Below are positions 27,104 to 35,793 of a DNA stretch of 64,000 bases, one piece after another (position 1 is the stretch's first letter; the number at the start of each line of letters is the position of its first letter). A program made the position numbers and the translations under genes. Below the pieces are notes generated by a model, which was given only the letters and a program-made list of their open reading frames with translations, was not told the DNA's origin and made no database searches. The stretch is from CAZKWG01 sp964615375 (lineage in GTDB: Bacteria; Myxococcota_A; UBA796; CAZKWG01): the NCBI GenBank assembly GCA_964615375.1, contig CAZTOW010000042.1, positions 1 through 64,000 on the forward strand, read 5' to 3'.

Positions 27104-27660
27104 GCCTGGACGCGCGGGCGGACGCCCTCTACCGCGATCACGCCGAGCGCGTGCTCTCCTGGTGCATCCGCCTCGGCGGGCCCACCATCGACCCCGAGGA
27201 CGCCGCCCACGAGGTCTTCGTGGTCGCCCTCCGCCGCCTGGAGAGCTTCCGCGGCGAGAGCGCGCCGTCGACCTGGCTCTACGCCATCACCCGCAACGTC
27301 CTGGCCAACGCCCGCAGGCGCGCGGCGATCCGCCGCTTCATCGGGCTGGACAGCGCGCCCGAGCCCCGAAACACCCGCCCCCTGGCCGACGACGAGCTCG
27401 CCCGCCTGAGCGAGCGGCGCCAGGTGCAGCACGCGCTGGAGCGGCTCACCGACCGCCAGCGCGAGGTCATCGTGCTCTGCGAGCTGGAGGAGCGCAGCGC
27501 GCCCGAGGTCGCCGACCTGCTCGGCGTGCCCGTGGGCACCGTCTACAGCCGCCTGCACGGGGCCCGCGCCGCCTTCGCCCTCGCCCTGCGCGCCGAGGGC
27601 CTGGACCCGGAGGCCGCCCCGGCACCCGCCGCCAACGTCGTCCCCCTGCGGAGGGCCTGA
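27100..27660 (+). CDS. ECF RNA polymerase sigma factor
   Basis: A 186-residue sigma-70 family ECF factor. Region 2 spans residues about 8-74, with DPEDAAHEVFVVALRRLESFRG and the -10-recognition STWLYAITRNVLANARRR. Region 4 spans about 112-165, with LTDRQREVIVLCELEERSAPEVADLL and the HTH recognition helix GTVYSRLHGAR. It directs transcription of a regulon that probably includes its own operon. It is coupled by ATGA to the upstream exported protein and followed after 2 nt by the FecR-domain gene, the likely anti-sigma factor. Confidence 0.95.
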   Translation: MSLDARADALYRDHAERVLSWCIRLGGPTIDPEDAAHEVFVVALRRLESFRGESAPSTWLYAITRNVLANARRRAAIRRFIGLDSAPEPRNTRPLADDELARLSERRQVQHALERLTDRQREVIVLCELEERSAPEVADLLGVPVGTVYSRLHGARAAFALALRAEGLDPEAAPAPAANVVPLRRA

Positions 27661-27662
27661 TC

Positions 27663-28814
27663 ATGGCCGATCTTCGCGCGCGCACCTCCCCGACCTCCGA
27701 CGAGCTCCGGCGCCTGAAGGAGCCCGTCTCCCCCGAGGCCCTGGCCGGGCTGGCGCGGGCCACGACCCCGCTCCCCCACGAGCTGCTCGCCCTGCGCCAC
27801 CGCCTCGCCCAGCCCGCCCCTCGCGGCAGGCCCGCCTGGGCTCCCGCGCTGGCCGCCGCCGCCCTGTCCGCGCTGCTGGCGCTGGGGTGGTGGGGGCTGC
27901 CGGAGGCGCCGCCCGCGGTGGTGGCGTCGCCGGTGGTGTCGCCCGTGGTGTCGCCCGTGATGTCGAGCCCGGAGCCGAGCCCGCTCGCGGAGGCCCCGGC
28001 CGAGCAGGCCGCCTCGCCTGAGCCGGCCTCGACCCTGGCCGCGGCGGCCCCCTCCCCTGCTCCGCGCGCCGCCCCCGAGCCCATCGGCGCTCCCACGCCG
28101 CTGCTCCTGTCGGCGGAGCCCGCCGCCCTGAACCCCTCAATCACCTACACCGGCCAGGGTGAGGCCCGCCTGCTGGTGCGCGGGGCCGACGGGGCCGTGC
28201 TCGCGCTGGACCGCGGGCGGATACAACTGGAGGTGGACCCTCTCGGCGCCGAGCGTCACCTCACCGTGATCGCCGGGGACGTGACCGTGGAGGTCATGGG
28301 GACCATCTTCGCCGTCGAGCGCGAAGGCGAGCGCGTCTCCGTGGACGTCACCCGCGGGCGCGTGCGGGTGCGGGACGGGAGCGGCGCGCGCGAGCTCGGC
28401 GCTGGCGAGCGCTGGGCCAGTCACCCCGATCCCGCCGACGCACCTCGGATCTACGCCGCGCTCACCGCGCGCGCCGCCGCCGGGGAGCGCTCAGACGCCC
28501 TCTGGTCCGAGCTCTCCCGCTTCGCCGCGACCTACGCCGACTCTCCCCTGGCCAGCGAGGCCGAGCTCCTCCGCCTGAGCCAGCAGAGCGAGGCCCTCCC
28601 CCCTGAGCAGGTCGTCTCCGAGCTCGACGCCTGGCTCGCCCGCTGGCCCGGCGCCCCCGGCGCGTCGGAGGCCCACTGGCTCCGCGCGACCCTGCTTCGC
28701 GGGAAGCTCGGCGACTGCCAGCGCGCCGCCCCCTCCTACGCCGTCCTGGCCGGCGGCCAGGGCCCGCGGGCCGAGGCGGCGAAGGGGTGGCTCAGGGTGT
28801 GCGCGGGGGGGTGA
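27663..28814 (+). CDS. FecR-domain membrane protein, putative anti-sigma factor
   Basis: A 383-residue single-pass inner-membrane protein. The cytosolic N-terminus (about 55 residues) would bind the sigma factor. A transmembrane helix at about 58-79 (WAPALAAAALSALLALGWWGL) is followed by a long Pro/Ala/Ser linker with 12-bp DNA repeats. Next comes a FecR domain (about 180-265, VTVIAGDVTVEVMGTIFAVEREGERVSVDVTRGRVRV) and a C-terminal helical repeat region with tetratricopeptide-like helices. The typical FecR architecture plus position directly after the sigma gene support an anti-sigma role. The start follows the sigma stop by 2 nt. Confidence 0.88.
   Translation: MADLRARTSPTSDELRRLKEPVSPEALAGLARATTPLPHELLALRHRLAQPAPRGRPAWAPALAAAALSALLALGWWGLPEAPPAVVASPVVSPVVSPVMSSPEPSPLAEAPAEQAASPEPASTLAAAAPSPAPRAAPEPIGAPTPLLLSAEPAALNPSITYTGQGEARLLVRGADGAVLALDRGRIQLEVDPLGAERHLTVIAGDVTVEVMGTIFAVEREGERVSVDVTRGRVRVRDGSGARELGAGERWASHPDPADAPRIYAALTARAAAGERSDALWSELSRFAATYADSPLASEAELLRLSQQSEALPPEQVVSELDAWLARWPGAPGASEAHWLRATLLRGKLGDCQRAAPSYAVLAGGQGPRAEAAKGWLRVCAGG
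27921..27968 (+). repeat. 12-bp coding tandem repeat (four units)
   Basis: Four consecutive 12-bp units close to GTGGTGTCGCCC inside the FecR-protein gene. They encode a V-V/M-S-P linker just outside the membrane helix. Unit-number variation would change linker length without a frameshift. Confidence 0.6.
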
Positions 28815-28917
28815 TCAGGGCAGAGTCGAGGCTCATGACTGGGTGGCTGGGCCCCGGGGATACATCGTTCTCGCTGCCGCCATTGACCTGACCGCCCCCA
28901 TCATCCACCATCATCAC

Positions 28918-31767
28918 ATGCGCACCCTGATCGCGAACCGACCACCGTCGCGCCACGGAACTGTGGCGCAGAGATCCGAGCATTCCCTGCTCAGAGGGCC
29001 GACAGGTCACCGAGGGGCTGGCCCGCGCGTTCCCGGCGGTGTCCAGTTCTCGTTCTCCGAGATACAGATCTCGCGCGCGGAGCTCGGCCCTCAACGCGCG
29101 CTGTCCGTCGGCTCGGTAGACGACCCCTTGGAGCGAGAGGCGGACCATGTGGCAGACCACGTCATGCGGTCCGCGAGCGCAGGCGGCCCGCCGATTCCAG
29201 CGGCGGGTGGCTCGTCCAGGGCCTCATCGATTCCGCTCTCTCCAGCGCTCTCAGCTGCGATCGACGCCGAGCGTGGGCGTGGAGACGCGCTGAGCCGACC
29301 CGAGCGAGAGCGCTTCGAAGGGCGCTTCGGTCACAGCTTCGAGGGCGTCCGCATCCACCGCGACGCGCGCGCCGCGGCTCTGGCGGAAGAGATGCATGCC
29401 CGCGCGTTCACGCTGGGGAGTGACATCTTCCTCGGCTCCGGGGAGGGACGAAACTCCGGTTCGGGGCATGATCGTCTGCTCGCGCACGAGCTCACCCACG
29501 TCCTCCAACAGCGGAGCGGGCGACTGCCACAGAGCCAGGCCGCGAGGGCCGATGACGAGGAGACGTGGGAGGAGTGGTACGCGCGGCAGAAGAAGCGGGT
29601 GGACCGCGGGATCGAGCGCGGCGAAGAGCTGGTGGACTGGGGGCTGAAGAAGGGGGAGCGGGCCATCGAGAAGGGCGAAGAGCTCGCGAACGAAGCTGTC
29701 GCAGAGGGTGCACGGAGCTACGCCACAGGGACTGGCTCCATCACCAGTCTGTTCTTCGACGGTTCGCAGCTCACCGTAAGCGGGCCGACGCCTTATAGCG
29801 TCAAGGCGATCTCTGGTCTTCTACCACACAACAAACACAACACGACCGGGTTGGACTATACCAAACCGGAGCATCAGTGGGTCCCCAATATGGGTCCCAT
29901 ACCCGAGGGGAGCTACTGGGTGGATCCATTGGAGGTGGAGACCTCTACTGGCGCCTGGGGGCCTTATCGCACCCGCTTGCACGAGGACTTGGGAACCAAG
30001 GCTGTTCGAATGACCTCCGATAGAACGGGCGGGTTCTATCTTCATGGTGACGCCTACAAAGACGGCACGGCAGGATGCATCGGTATCTGGGAGAAGGCGG
30101 ACTGCGTCCGTGTGCTGAAGGAGATCAAGGCAGACACGCAGCGGATCCCCGTCACGGTGGACTACCCGGATCCGGTCCCCCCCGCGCCGACAGGCGCCGC
30201 TCCCGCGACGTCGGGTGCTCCACCCCCAGGGACCGTGCAGCGCACGCCGCTGGACGAGCGCGTGCGCGCTCCCGTCGAGCAGCGCTTTGGTGTGGACCTT
30301 GGCGGGATCTCGGTCCACATGGGGCCGGAGGCAGGCGCCGAGGCTCGCGCGCTGGGCGCCCGGGCGTTCACGAGGGGATCCGACATCGTGCTCGGATCGA
30401 ACATCGATCTGGGACAGCCACGGGGTCAGCGTGTGCTCGCGCACGAGCTCGCGCACGCAGCGCAGGTCCGACTCGGACCCACCCCCACTGTGGGCATCGG
30501 AGCCCCCGACAGCACGAGCGAGCGGGAGGCTGATTCTGCGGTCGCTGCCCTCGGCTGGGGAGCGTTGCGTAACCGTTACAGCGCCGTCTCCGAGGCCGAA
30601 CAGCCTGCCGGACCACGCCCGCCGATCCCGAGGATCCATCTATCGGCCTCTCAAGCTCAGATTCAGCGAGTCGAGCTCAGCTATGACGACGGACCGGACA
30701 GCGCAGGGAACACGCGGGCGGTGCTCGATGCGCTCAAGGCTGCCGGAGCACGTGCGACGTTCTATCTCGTTGGCAAGCGTGTTGCCCAGGGAGACAACTG
30801 GCGCGTCGTATTCGACATCGCGGCGTCCGGCAACTGGCTTGGGAATCATGCCTTCGATTGGAATGACAACACGGACAATCACATCTTCCTCAATGGCACG
30901 CCCCAGGAGCGCGCAGAGAAGATCCTCCTGACCGAATGGGCCATTCGTGACGCGCTCGAGCAGGGCCGCTCCAACGCCAGGGCTCAGAACACCTGGGAGA
31001 GCATCCCCGCAGACTATCGAGCCTACATCGAAGACGTCATCGCGCATGGGACAGGTCGATTCCGAACCCCCGGTTTTCGAAGTCACTTCTGGACTTCGAC
31101 CGGCCTGGACACCACGGCGGCCCTCGCCTCGGTCAACCAGACCCTCGCGGCGAGCGGCATGCGACCTCTGGCCATCACCAACACGGACTCCTGGGGGATC
31201 AGCCGCGAAGGCGTAGACATCGATCCCAAGGACTGGGAGGCTGGGAGGACCAGCGATGAGCTCACGTCATCCGTTCAGGATGAGCTCGAGAGCAACGATC
31301 AGTCGATCCTTCTGCATTCGCGATTCGCTGCGACGGCGACTGCCACACCAGAGATCGTATCGGACATCAAGGGGCGCTCCTTCACCTTCGATGAGACGGC
31401 TCAGGGGCAGCTTGGCTCCTTGAGCCCCGGGGCGGGCTTTGCCGGGCTCGCGACGATCTCCGACCCGCCGACCTCGGCAGAGCTCGCCACCGCGCGCCGG
31501 TTCTTCTGGTCCCATGTCCCTTCCATCGGTCCAATCCTGGCCGGATCCACGGCTCTGGGGATCTTCCAGCTCGCGCAGCGTGCTGGCCCCGATGAAGTCA
31601 CGCTCTTCACGGATGAGCTCAGGAGCCACAAGATCTCGACGGAGCATGGAGACGTTCCCATCGCCAACTGGATGATGGCCAATTCTGACTGGGCGCTCTT
31701 CGTGACCTTCTATGAGAATTTTGCCACAGACAAACCCTTCCCCAAGATCCCGGGCGTGACCCAGTGA
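28918..31767 (+). CDS. Multidomain effector: DUF4157 - Tlde1-like - DUF4157 - NodB deacetylase
   Basis: A 949-residue protein built like a cargo toxin. Order: DPLEREADHVADHVM (about 69-83); first DUF4157 (about 125-200), ending LLAHELTHVLQQ with the HExxH-type HELTH; a charged repeat region (ERGEELVDWGLKKGERAIEKG, about 230-256); a Tlde1/DUF2778-like domain (about 275-412) with GPIPEGSYWV and FYLHGDAYKDGTAGCI, carrying the His and Cys of L,D-transpeptidase-fold peptidoglycan enzymes; a second DUF4157 (about 445-520) with VLAHELAHAAQ; and a NodB polysaccharide-deacetylase domain from about 585, with LSYDDGPD, GNHAFDW and RFRTPGFRSH. DUF4157 is known from cargo of extracellular contractile injection systems. 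The ATG at 28918 (MRTLIAN) fits such N-termini; a GTG at 28843 would add 25 residues. Neither has a good ribosome-binding site. There is no signal peptide. Composition is less GC-rich than neighbours. Confidence 0.85.
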   Translation: MRTLIANRPPSRHGTVAQRSEHSLLRGPTGHRGAGPRVPGGVQFSFSEIQISRAELGPQRALSVGSVDDPLEREADHVADHVMRSASAGGPPIPAAGGSSRASSIPLSPALSAAIDAERGRGDALSRPERERFEGRFGHSFEGVRIHRDARAAALAEEMHARAFTLGSDIFLGSGEGRNSGSGHDRLLAHELTHVLQQRSGRLPQSQAARADDEETWEEWYARQKKRVDRGIERGEELVDWGLKKGERAIEKGEELANEAVAEGARSYATGTGSITSLFFDGSQLTVSGPTPYSVKAISGLLPHNKHNTTGLDYTKPEHQWVPNMGPIPEGSYWVDPLEVETSTGAWGPYRTRLHEDLGTKAVRMTSDRTGGFYLHGDAYKDGTAGCIGIWEKADCVRVLKEIKADTQRIPVTVDYPDPVPPAPTGAAPATSGAPPPGTVQRTPLDERVRAPVEQRFGVDLGGISVHMGPEAGAEARALGARAFTRGSDIVLGSNIDLGQPRGQRVLAHELAHAAQVRLGPTPTVGIGAPDSTSEREADSAVAALGWGALRNRYSAVSEAEQPAGPRPPIPRIHLSASQAQIQRVELSYDDGPDSAGNTRAVLDALKAAGARATFYLVGKRVAQGDNWRVVFDIAASGNWLGNHAFDWNDNTDNHIFLNGTPQERAEKILLTEWAIRDALEQGRSNARAQNTWESIPADYRAYIEDVIAHGTGRFRTPGFRSHFWTSTGLDTTAALASVNQTLAASGMRPLAITNTDSWGISREGVDIDPKDWEAGRTSDELTSSVQDELESNDQSILLHSRFAATATATPEIVSDIKGRSFTFDETAQGQLGSLSPGAGFAGLATISDPPTSAELATARRFFWSHVPSIGPILAGSTALGIFQLAQRAGPDEVTLFTDELRSHKISTEHGDVPIANWMMANSDWALFVTFYENFATDKPFPKIPGVTQ

Positions 31768-32129
31768 CCGCACGCGTCATCCTGATCGTCCTGTCCATCG
31801 CCGCCGTCCTCGCCATCGCCGCGCTGGCCTGGACCAGCCAGGGCGAGCACCGCTGTCAGGCCGCGTTGAGCGAGGCCGAAGCGCTGTTCTCGGGCGGTGA
31901 CCCGCTCGGCGCGCTCCGCGCATTGGATGCGGCGGACGCCCGGTACCACTGTGGACGTCTCACGCAGGGCGACGCGCCCCCCGAATACAGCCTGGCCGTC
32001 GCATGCATCCGGCGTTTGAAGGCGATGGGACGGGAGGCCGAGCTCAACGCGCTCCTGAAGGAGGCACGGGGACCCATCCTGACCGATCTGGCGCGTAAGC
32101 TGTCCTCTATCGCACCTGAGGGGGCTTGA
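31764..32129 (+). CDS. Small membrane-anchored protein, candidate immunity protein
   Basis: A 121-residue protein starting with GTG inside the effector stop codon (GTGA overlap). An N-terminal transmembrane helix or uncleaved signal (VILIVLSIAAVLAIAALAW) is followed by about 95 mostly helical residues with three Cys (HRCQAALSEAE, RYHCGRL, VACIRRL). Such small, membrane-tethered proteins coded directly after periplasm-acting toxins are often immunity proteins. Here that is inference from position and topology only. No family recognised. Its 3' end overlaps the opposing gene at 32107 by 23 nt. Confidence 0.65.
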   Translation: MTARVILIVLSIAAVLAIAALAWTSQGEHRCQAALSEAEALFSGGDPLGALRALDAADARYHCGRLTQGDAPPEYSLAVACIRRLKAMGREAELNALLKEARGPILTDLARKLSSIAPEGA

Positions 32130-32514
32130 GCGAGGCGCTGACGTCGAGGGTGCGCCCGGGCGCGTCAGGCCCGACCGGCTCGGCGTCCACCAGGGCCCCA
32201 TCGCGAAAGGAGAAGCTGAAGCCAGCGTAGCTTCGCGTCTCGCTCTCCTCGATCTCCAGCGTGGGGCGAATCCGGACCTCGATCAGTCCGTCACGCTGAA
32301 CCTGGTCTTCGGGGCTGAGGCCCAGGCGCTGCGAGAACACCTCCAGCCTCGTCCCCAGCGGAAAGGTGAGGAGGATGCGCGAGAGCATCTCGTACTCCGC
32401 GGCCTTGGAGCGGTGGTAGGCCGCATGTTCGGATGCGCGCCAGGCGACGGCGCTCGCGGCCAGGGCCGCGACCAGACAGAGGACGCAGAACAGACCAACG
32501 ACCATCTGCCTCAT
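32107..32514 (-). CDS. Small single-pass membrane protein
   Basis: A 135-residue protein: N-terminal hydrophobic helix (VVGLFCVLCLVAALAASAVAW), then a helical segment (SEHAAYHRSKAAEYEMLSRIL) and a beta-rich half (LIEVRIRPTLEIEESETRSYAGFSFSFRDGALV). Its C-terminus shares 23 nt with the convergent gene 31764-32129. Function unknown. Proximity to the effector makes a second immunity or chaperone role possible, but the opposite strand weakens that idea. Confidence 0.6.
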   Translation of the reverse strand: MRQMVVGLFCVLCLVAALAASAVAWRASEHAAYHRSKAAEYEMLSRILLTFPLGTRLEVFSQRLGLSPEDQVQRDGLIEVRIRPTLEIEESETRSYAGFSFSFRDGALVDAEPVGPDAPGRTLDVSASLKPPQVR

Positions 32515-32551
32515 GCCTGTGCACCTCCGCGGCGTCGCTCGAGGCAGCCGC

Positions 32552-33316
32552 TCACATCGTCAGCCCGCCGTCCACGTCCAGGCAGCGGCCCGTGAAGTAC
32601 TCACACTCGATGATGAACTTCACCGCCTGGAAGATCTCCTCGCTCTTCCCGGCGCGGCGCAGGGGCACGCCCTCCAGCATCTTCTCCAGCACCTCGGGCC
32701 GCATGCCCAGCAGGATGGGGGTCTCGATGAAGCCCGGGGCGATGGCGCCGACCCGGATGCCGTAGCGGGCCAGCTCCTGCGCCCACAGCTTGGTGTCGGC
32801 GACCAGCCCGGCCTTGGCGGCAGAGTAATTGGACTGCCCGGGGTTGCCGTGGCGGGAGACCGAGCTGATGTTGATGACCACCGCCGGCTTCGTCTTCGTC
32901 TCGATGCAGTGCGCGGCGAACTCGCGGGTGCAGAGGAAGGGGCCGGTGAGGTCGACCGCGATGACCTGGTTCCACTGGCTCAGCGTCATGCGCTTGACCG
33001 CGCCCGTCTCCTTGTCCGGCTTGACCAGCAGCCCGTCGCGGAAGATGCCCGCGTTGTTGATGAGCCCGTCCAGGCGGCCGAACGCGGCGGCGGCGTCCTT
33101 GACCAGCGCGACGACGTCCTCCTCCTTCGACACGTCCGCCACGAAGCCCTTGACCCGCCCGATCTTCGCGAGCTCGGCCTCGGCCTGCGCCACCGCGTCC
33201 GCGTTCAGATCGCAGAACGCCACGTCCGCGCCCGCAGCCGCCAGGCCCTCGACGAAGGCCCTGCCCATGCCGCTCGCGCCCCCCGTGACGAGAAAGCTCC
33301 TGCCTCGAATCTCCAT
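32552..33316 (-). CDS. Short-chain dehydrogenase/reductase (FabG-like)
   Basis: A 254-residue classical SDR. Cofactor motif TGGASGMG is at 11-18, acidic Asp36 after strand 2 (AFCDLN, favouring NAD(H)), NNAG at 87-90, and the catalytic Ser151/152, Tyr164 and Lys168 in YSAAK, with a PGFIETPI loop after it. It reduces or oxidises an alcohol/ketone; a 3-oxoacyl-ACP or hydroxyacyl-CoA substrate is plausible. GGAG lies 6 nt before the ATG. It appears monocistronic. Confidence 0.93.
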   Translation of the reverse strand: MEIRGRSFLVTGGASGMGRAFVEGLAAAGADVAFCDLNADAVAQAEAELAKIGRVKGFVADVSKEEDVVALVKDAAAAFGRLDGLINNAGIFRDGLLVKPDKETGAVKRMTLSQWNQVIAVDLTGPFLCTREFAAHCIETKTKPAVVINISSVSRHGNPGQSNYSAAKAGLVADTKLWAQELARYGIRVGAIAPGFIETPILLGMRPEVLEKMLEGVPLRRAGKSEEIFQAVKFIIECEYFTGRCLDVDGGLTM

Positions 33317-33396
33317 GACCTGCTCCGTCCCTGATTGAAGGGGCGCAGGGTTAACACGTCGCGCGCGCCGGGGCAGGTGGGTGTAGAATAGCGGGC

Positions 33397-34140
33397 ATGC
33401 CGCTCCCGCTGGCCCTGCTGCTCGCCTGTTCGGGCTCCTCGGAGGAGTCCGGCCAGACCGGCTCGTCCACCCTGCCCGACGCCGCCTGGGGCGCCACGGA
33501 GGTCGAGGAGCGCCTGTCCACGATGCTGGACACCGGCCTGCCCGACCCCGCGAGCCTGCTGGACGGCTTCATGGCGATGTTCGAGTACGGGGACCCGCGC
33601 TGCCCGGCCCAGGTCAACTACACGATGGTCAATTCCTTCGACGGTTGTACCTCCGAGCAGGGCTACGTCTACGCCGGGGTCTCCACCTATGGCCCGATGG
33701 ACGACGGCTTCTGGCTGCTGGGCGACTGCTCGATCACGGACGACCAGGGCCAGACCTTCTACTGCGCGGGCGAGCTGGAGCTGGTCACCGAGGAGGCCGG
33801 CTGGCTCATCGAGCTCACCGGCACCTGGGGCTACGCGGGCTCCGACGTGCCCTGGATCGCGGCCGTCCCCGGGCTCGCCCTCTTCGTCACCGCGGACGAG
33901 AGCGGGCTCACCCTGGACGGCTCCTACGGCCTCGGCGACACCTACGCCTACTTCGAGCAGGTGCGGGTGGAGGACGGCGCCGCCACCGGCCCGCTCTGGC
34001 TGCGCGACGAGAGCGGGGGCTGGCACACGCTCGCGCTGGACGGCGCCTGCGGGGCGCTCAGCTACGGCGGCCAGGACGAAGGGGAGGCCTGCGTGGACCT
34101 GAGCGCGGCGGTGGCCGATCTACGCACGAGGGTGGAATGA
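33397..34140 (+). CDS. Lipoprotein of the second DUF1501 cluster
   Basis: A 247-residue predicted lipoprotein with a very short signal (MPLPLALLLAC, Cys11). The mature protein begins Ser/Gly-rich and is then mainly beta-strand, with Cys pairs (RCPAQ...DGCTSEQ, GDCSITD...YCAGELEL) and repeated Gly-Trp/Tyr motifs. Unknown family. It is coupled to the DUF1588-type gene by an ATGA overlap. A TAGAAT hexamer 14 nt before the ATG could be a -10 element close to the start. Confidence 0.75.
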   Translation: MPLPLALLLACSGSSEESGQTGSSTLPDAAWGATEVEERLSTMLDTGLPDPASLLDGFMAMFEYGDPRCPAQVNYTMVNSFDGCTSEQGYVYAGVSTYGPMDDGFWLLGDCSITDDQGQTFYCAGELELVTEEAGWLIELTGTWGYAGSDVPWIAAVPGLALFVTADESGLTLDGSYGLGDTYAYFEQVRVEDGAATGPLWLRDESGGWHTLALDGACGALSYGGQDEGEACVDLSAAVADLRTRVE

Positions 34141-35771
34141 CTCCACTGCTGCTTTTATGGCTCGCCTGCGAGCCCCCACCGGAGGAGCAGACGACCGACG
34201 ACGGCGCGGGCCTCGTCGCGCTCGACGCCCCCCGGCTGCTGCGGCGCATGAGCCTGGACCTCCGCGGCACGCTGCCCACCACGGACGAGCTCGACCGCGC
34301 CGAGAGCGGCGGGGACGAGGCCCTGGAGGCGCTGCGCGACGAGATCCTGGCCAGCCCGGAGTTCGAGGAGCGCATGGTGATGCTGCTCGGCGAGCGCTGG
34401 CTCACCCGGGTGGACGAGCTGCTCATCTCCTACGTGGAGTACCCCTCCATCGCCGACGACGAGACCAGAGAGTACGCCTGGGAGCGCATGATCGGCGAGG
34501 AGCCGCTGCGCCTCATGGCCTACGTGGCGGCCAACGACCGACCCTGGTCAGAGATCGTCACCGCCGACTACACGATGGCCAACGAGCTGATGGGCGAGCT
34601 GTGGCCCGTGGACTACCCGGAAGGCGGAGAGGGCTGGGAGAAGGCCACGTATACCGACGGGCGACCGGCGGCGGGCGTACTGGCGACCAACGGGCTGTGG
34701 TGGCGTTACTACACCACCGTCTCCAACTACAACCGCGGCCGGGCCGCGGCCATCGCCCGCCTCCTGCTCTGCGAGGACTACCTCTCCCGCCCCGTCTCGC
34801 TGAGCGGGCAGGTGAGCCTGGTGGACTCCGACGGCATCGAGAGCGCGCTGCGCAGCAACCCCTACTGCATGGGCTGTCACTCCAGCGTGGACCCGCTGGC
34901 CAGCGCGCTCTTCGGCTTCTGGGTGGCCAACGAGTACAGCGCGACCGAGATGGAGCGCTACCACCCGGAGCGCGAGCAGCTCGGCCGCACGCTGCTGGAC
35001 CAGGAGCCCACCTTCTACGGCCAGCCCACCAGCGGGCTCGCCGAGCTCGGCCAGCAGATCGCCCAGGACTCCCGCTTCCAGCGCTGCGCGGTGGAGACCT
35101 TCGCCTCCCTGCTCTGGGGCCGCGAGCTCGAGGTGACGGACTACGACCGCGTCGACGCCTTGCGCGCCGACTGGGCGGGCACGGACGGCTCGCTCAAGCC
35201 GCTGCTGCGCGCCGTCACCGACAGCCCCATCTACCGGGCGGGCGGGCTGGACGCGGACGCGACGGAGACTCAGACCGAGGATGAGAACACCACACGCCTC
35301 GTGGACGCCACGCTGCTGCGCTCGATCTACAAGGATCTGGCTGGCTTCGAGTGGACCTATGAGGGCTGGGACATGCTGGACAACGACACCTACGGCTACC
35401 GCATCCTGGGCGGCGGCGTGGACGGCAGCGCCGTCACCTCCCGCCAGCGCACGCCCTCGGTGACCTGGCTGCTGACCACCCAGCGCGCCGCCGAGGCCGC
35501 CGCGACCACCCTGGCCATCGGCCTCGGGAACACCGAGATCGAGGGGCGGATCTTCCAGTACGTCACCGAGGACACCCCGGCGGACGACCCGGCGTATACG
35601 AGCGAGCTCGCCGCCCTGCGCTGGCGCCTGCACGGCGTCCGGGCGGACCAGGCGTGGCTGGACGAGACGACGGCGATGTGGTCCGAGATCGAGGCCCAGA
35701 GCGGCCCCCGCGAGGCCTGGATCGCCACCCTCTCCGCCCTGCTCCAGGACCCCGAGTTCACCACCTACTGA
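34137..35771 (+). CDS. DUF1592/DUF1588-like lipoprotein with CxxCH
   Basis: A 544-residue lipoprotein (lipobox WLAC, Cys11). LLRRMSLDLRGTLPTTDEL (35-53) matches the planctomycete/myxobacterial cytochrome-associated motif (R.sLDL.G..Pt..E). NPYCMGCHSSVDPLASALFGF (241-261) is a DUF1588 signature with a CxxCH haem-binding motif. The ATG at 34137 overlaps the preceding stop (ATGA); the longer open frame upstream is not used. It is the counterpart of the haem-motif protein at 20788 in the first cluster, though of different length. It is followed by a DUF1501 gene after 22 nt. Probably a periplasmic or outer-membrane redox protein of unknown substrate. Confidence 0.82.
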   Translation: MTPLLLLWLACEPPPEEQTTDDGAGLVALDAPRLLRRMSLDLRGTLPTTDELDRAESGGDEALEALRDEILASPEFEERMVMLLGERWLTRVDELLISYVEYPSIADDETREYAWERMIGEEPLRLMAYVAANDRPWSEIVTADYTMANELMGELWPVDYPEGGEGWEKATYTDGRPAAGVLATNGLWWRYYTTVSNYNRGRAAAIARLLLCEDYLSRPVSLSGQVSLVDSDGIESALRSNPYCMGCHSSVDPLASALFGFWVANEYSATEMERYHPEREQLGRTLLDQEPTFYGQPTSGLAELGQQIAQDSRFQRCAVETFASLLWGRELEVTDYDRVDALRADWAGTDGSLKPLLRAVTDSPIYRAGGLDADATETQTEDENTTRLVDATLLRSIYKDLAGFEWTYEGWDMLDNDTYGYRILGGGVDGSAVTSRQRTPSVTWLLTTQRAAEAAATTLAIGLGNTEIEGRIFQYVTEDTPADDPAYTSELAALRWRLHGVRADQAWLDETTAMWSEIEAQSGPREAWIATLSALLQDPEFTTY

Positions 35772-35793
35772 CCTGCCAGCTACTGAGGCCGCC

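Noticed and set aside
28815..32551. A contractile injection system locus around the DUF4157 protein
   Set aside because: No sheath, tube, baseplate, spike or AAA+ loader genes are present on either side; only the cargo-type protein and small genes are seen.
33645..34136. N-terminal extension of the DUF1588-type lipoprotein
   Set aside because: It reads the upstream lipoprotein in the wrong frame; the lipoprotein signal begins at 34137 with an ATGA overlap.
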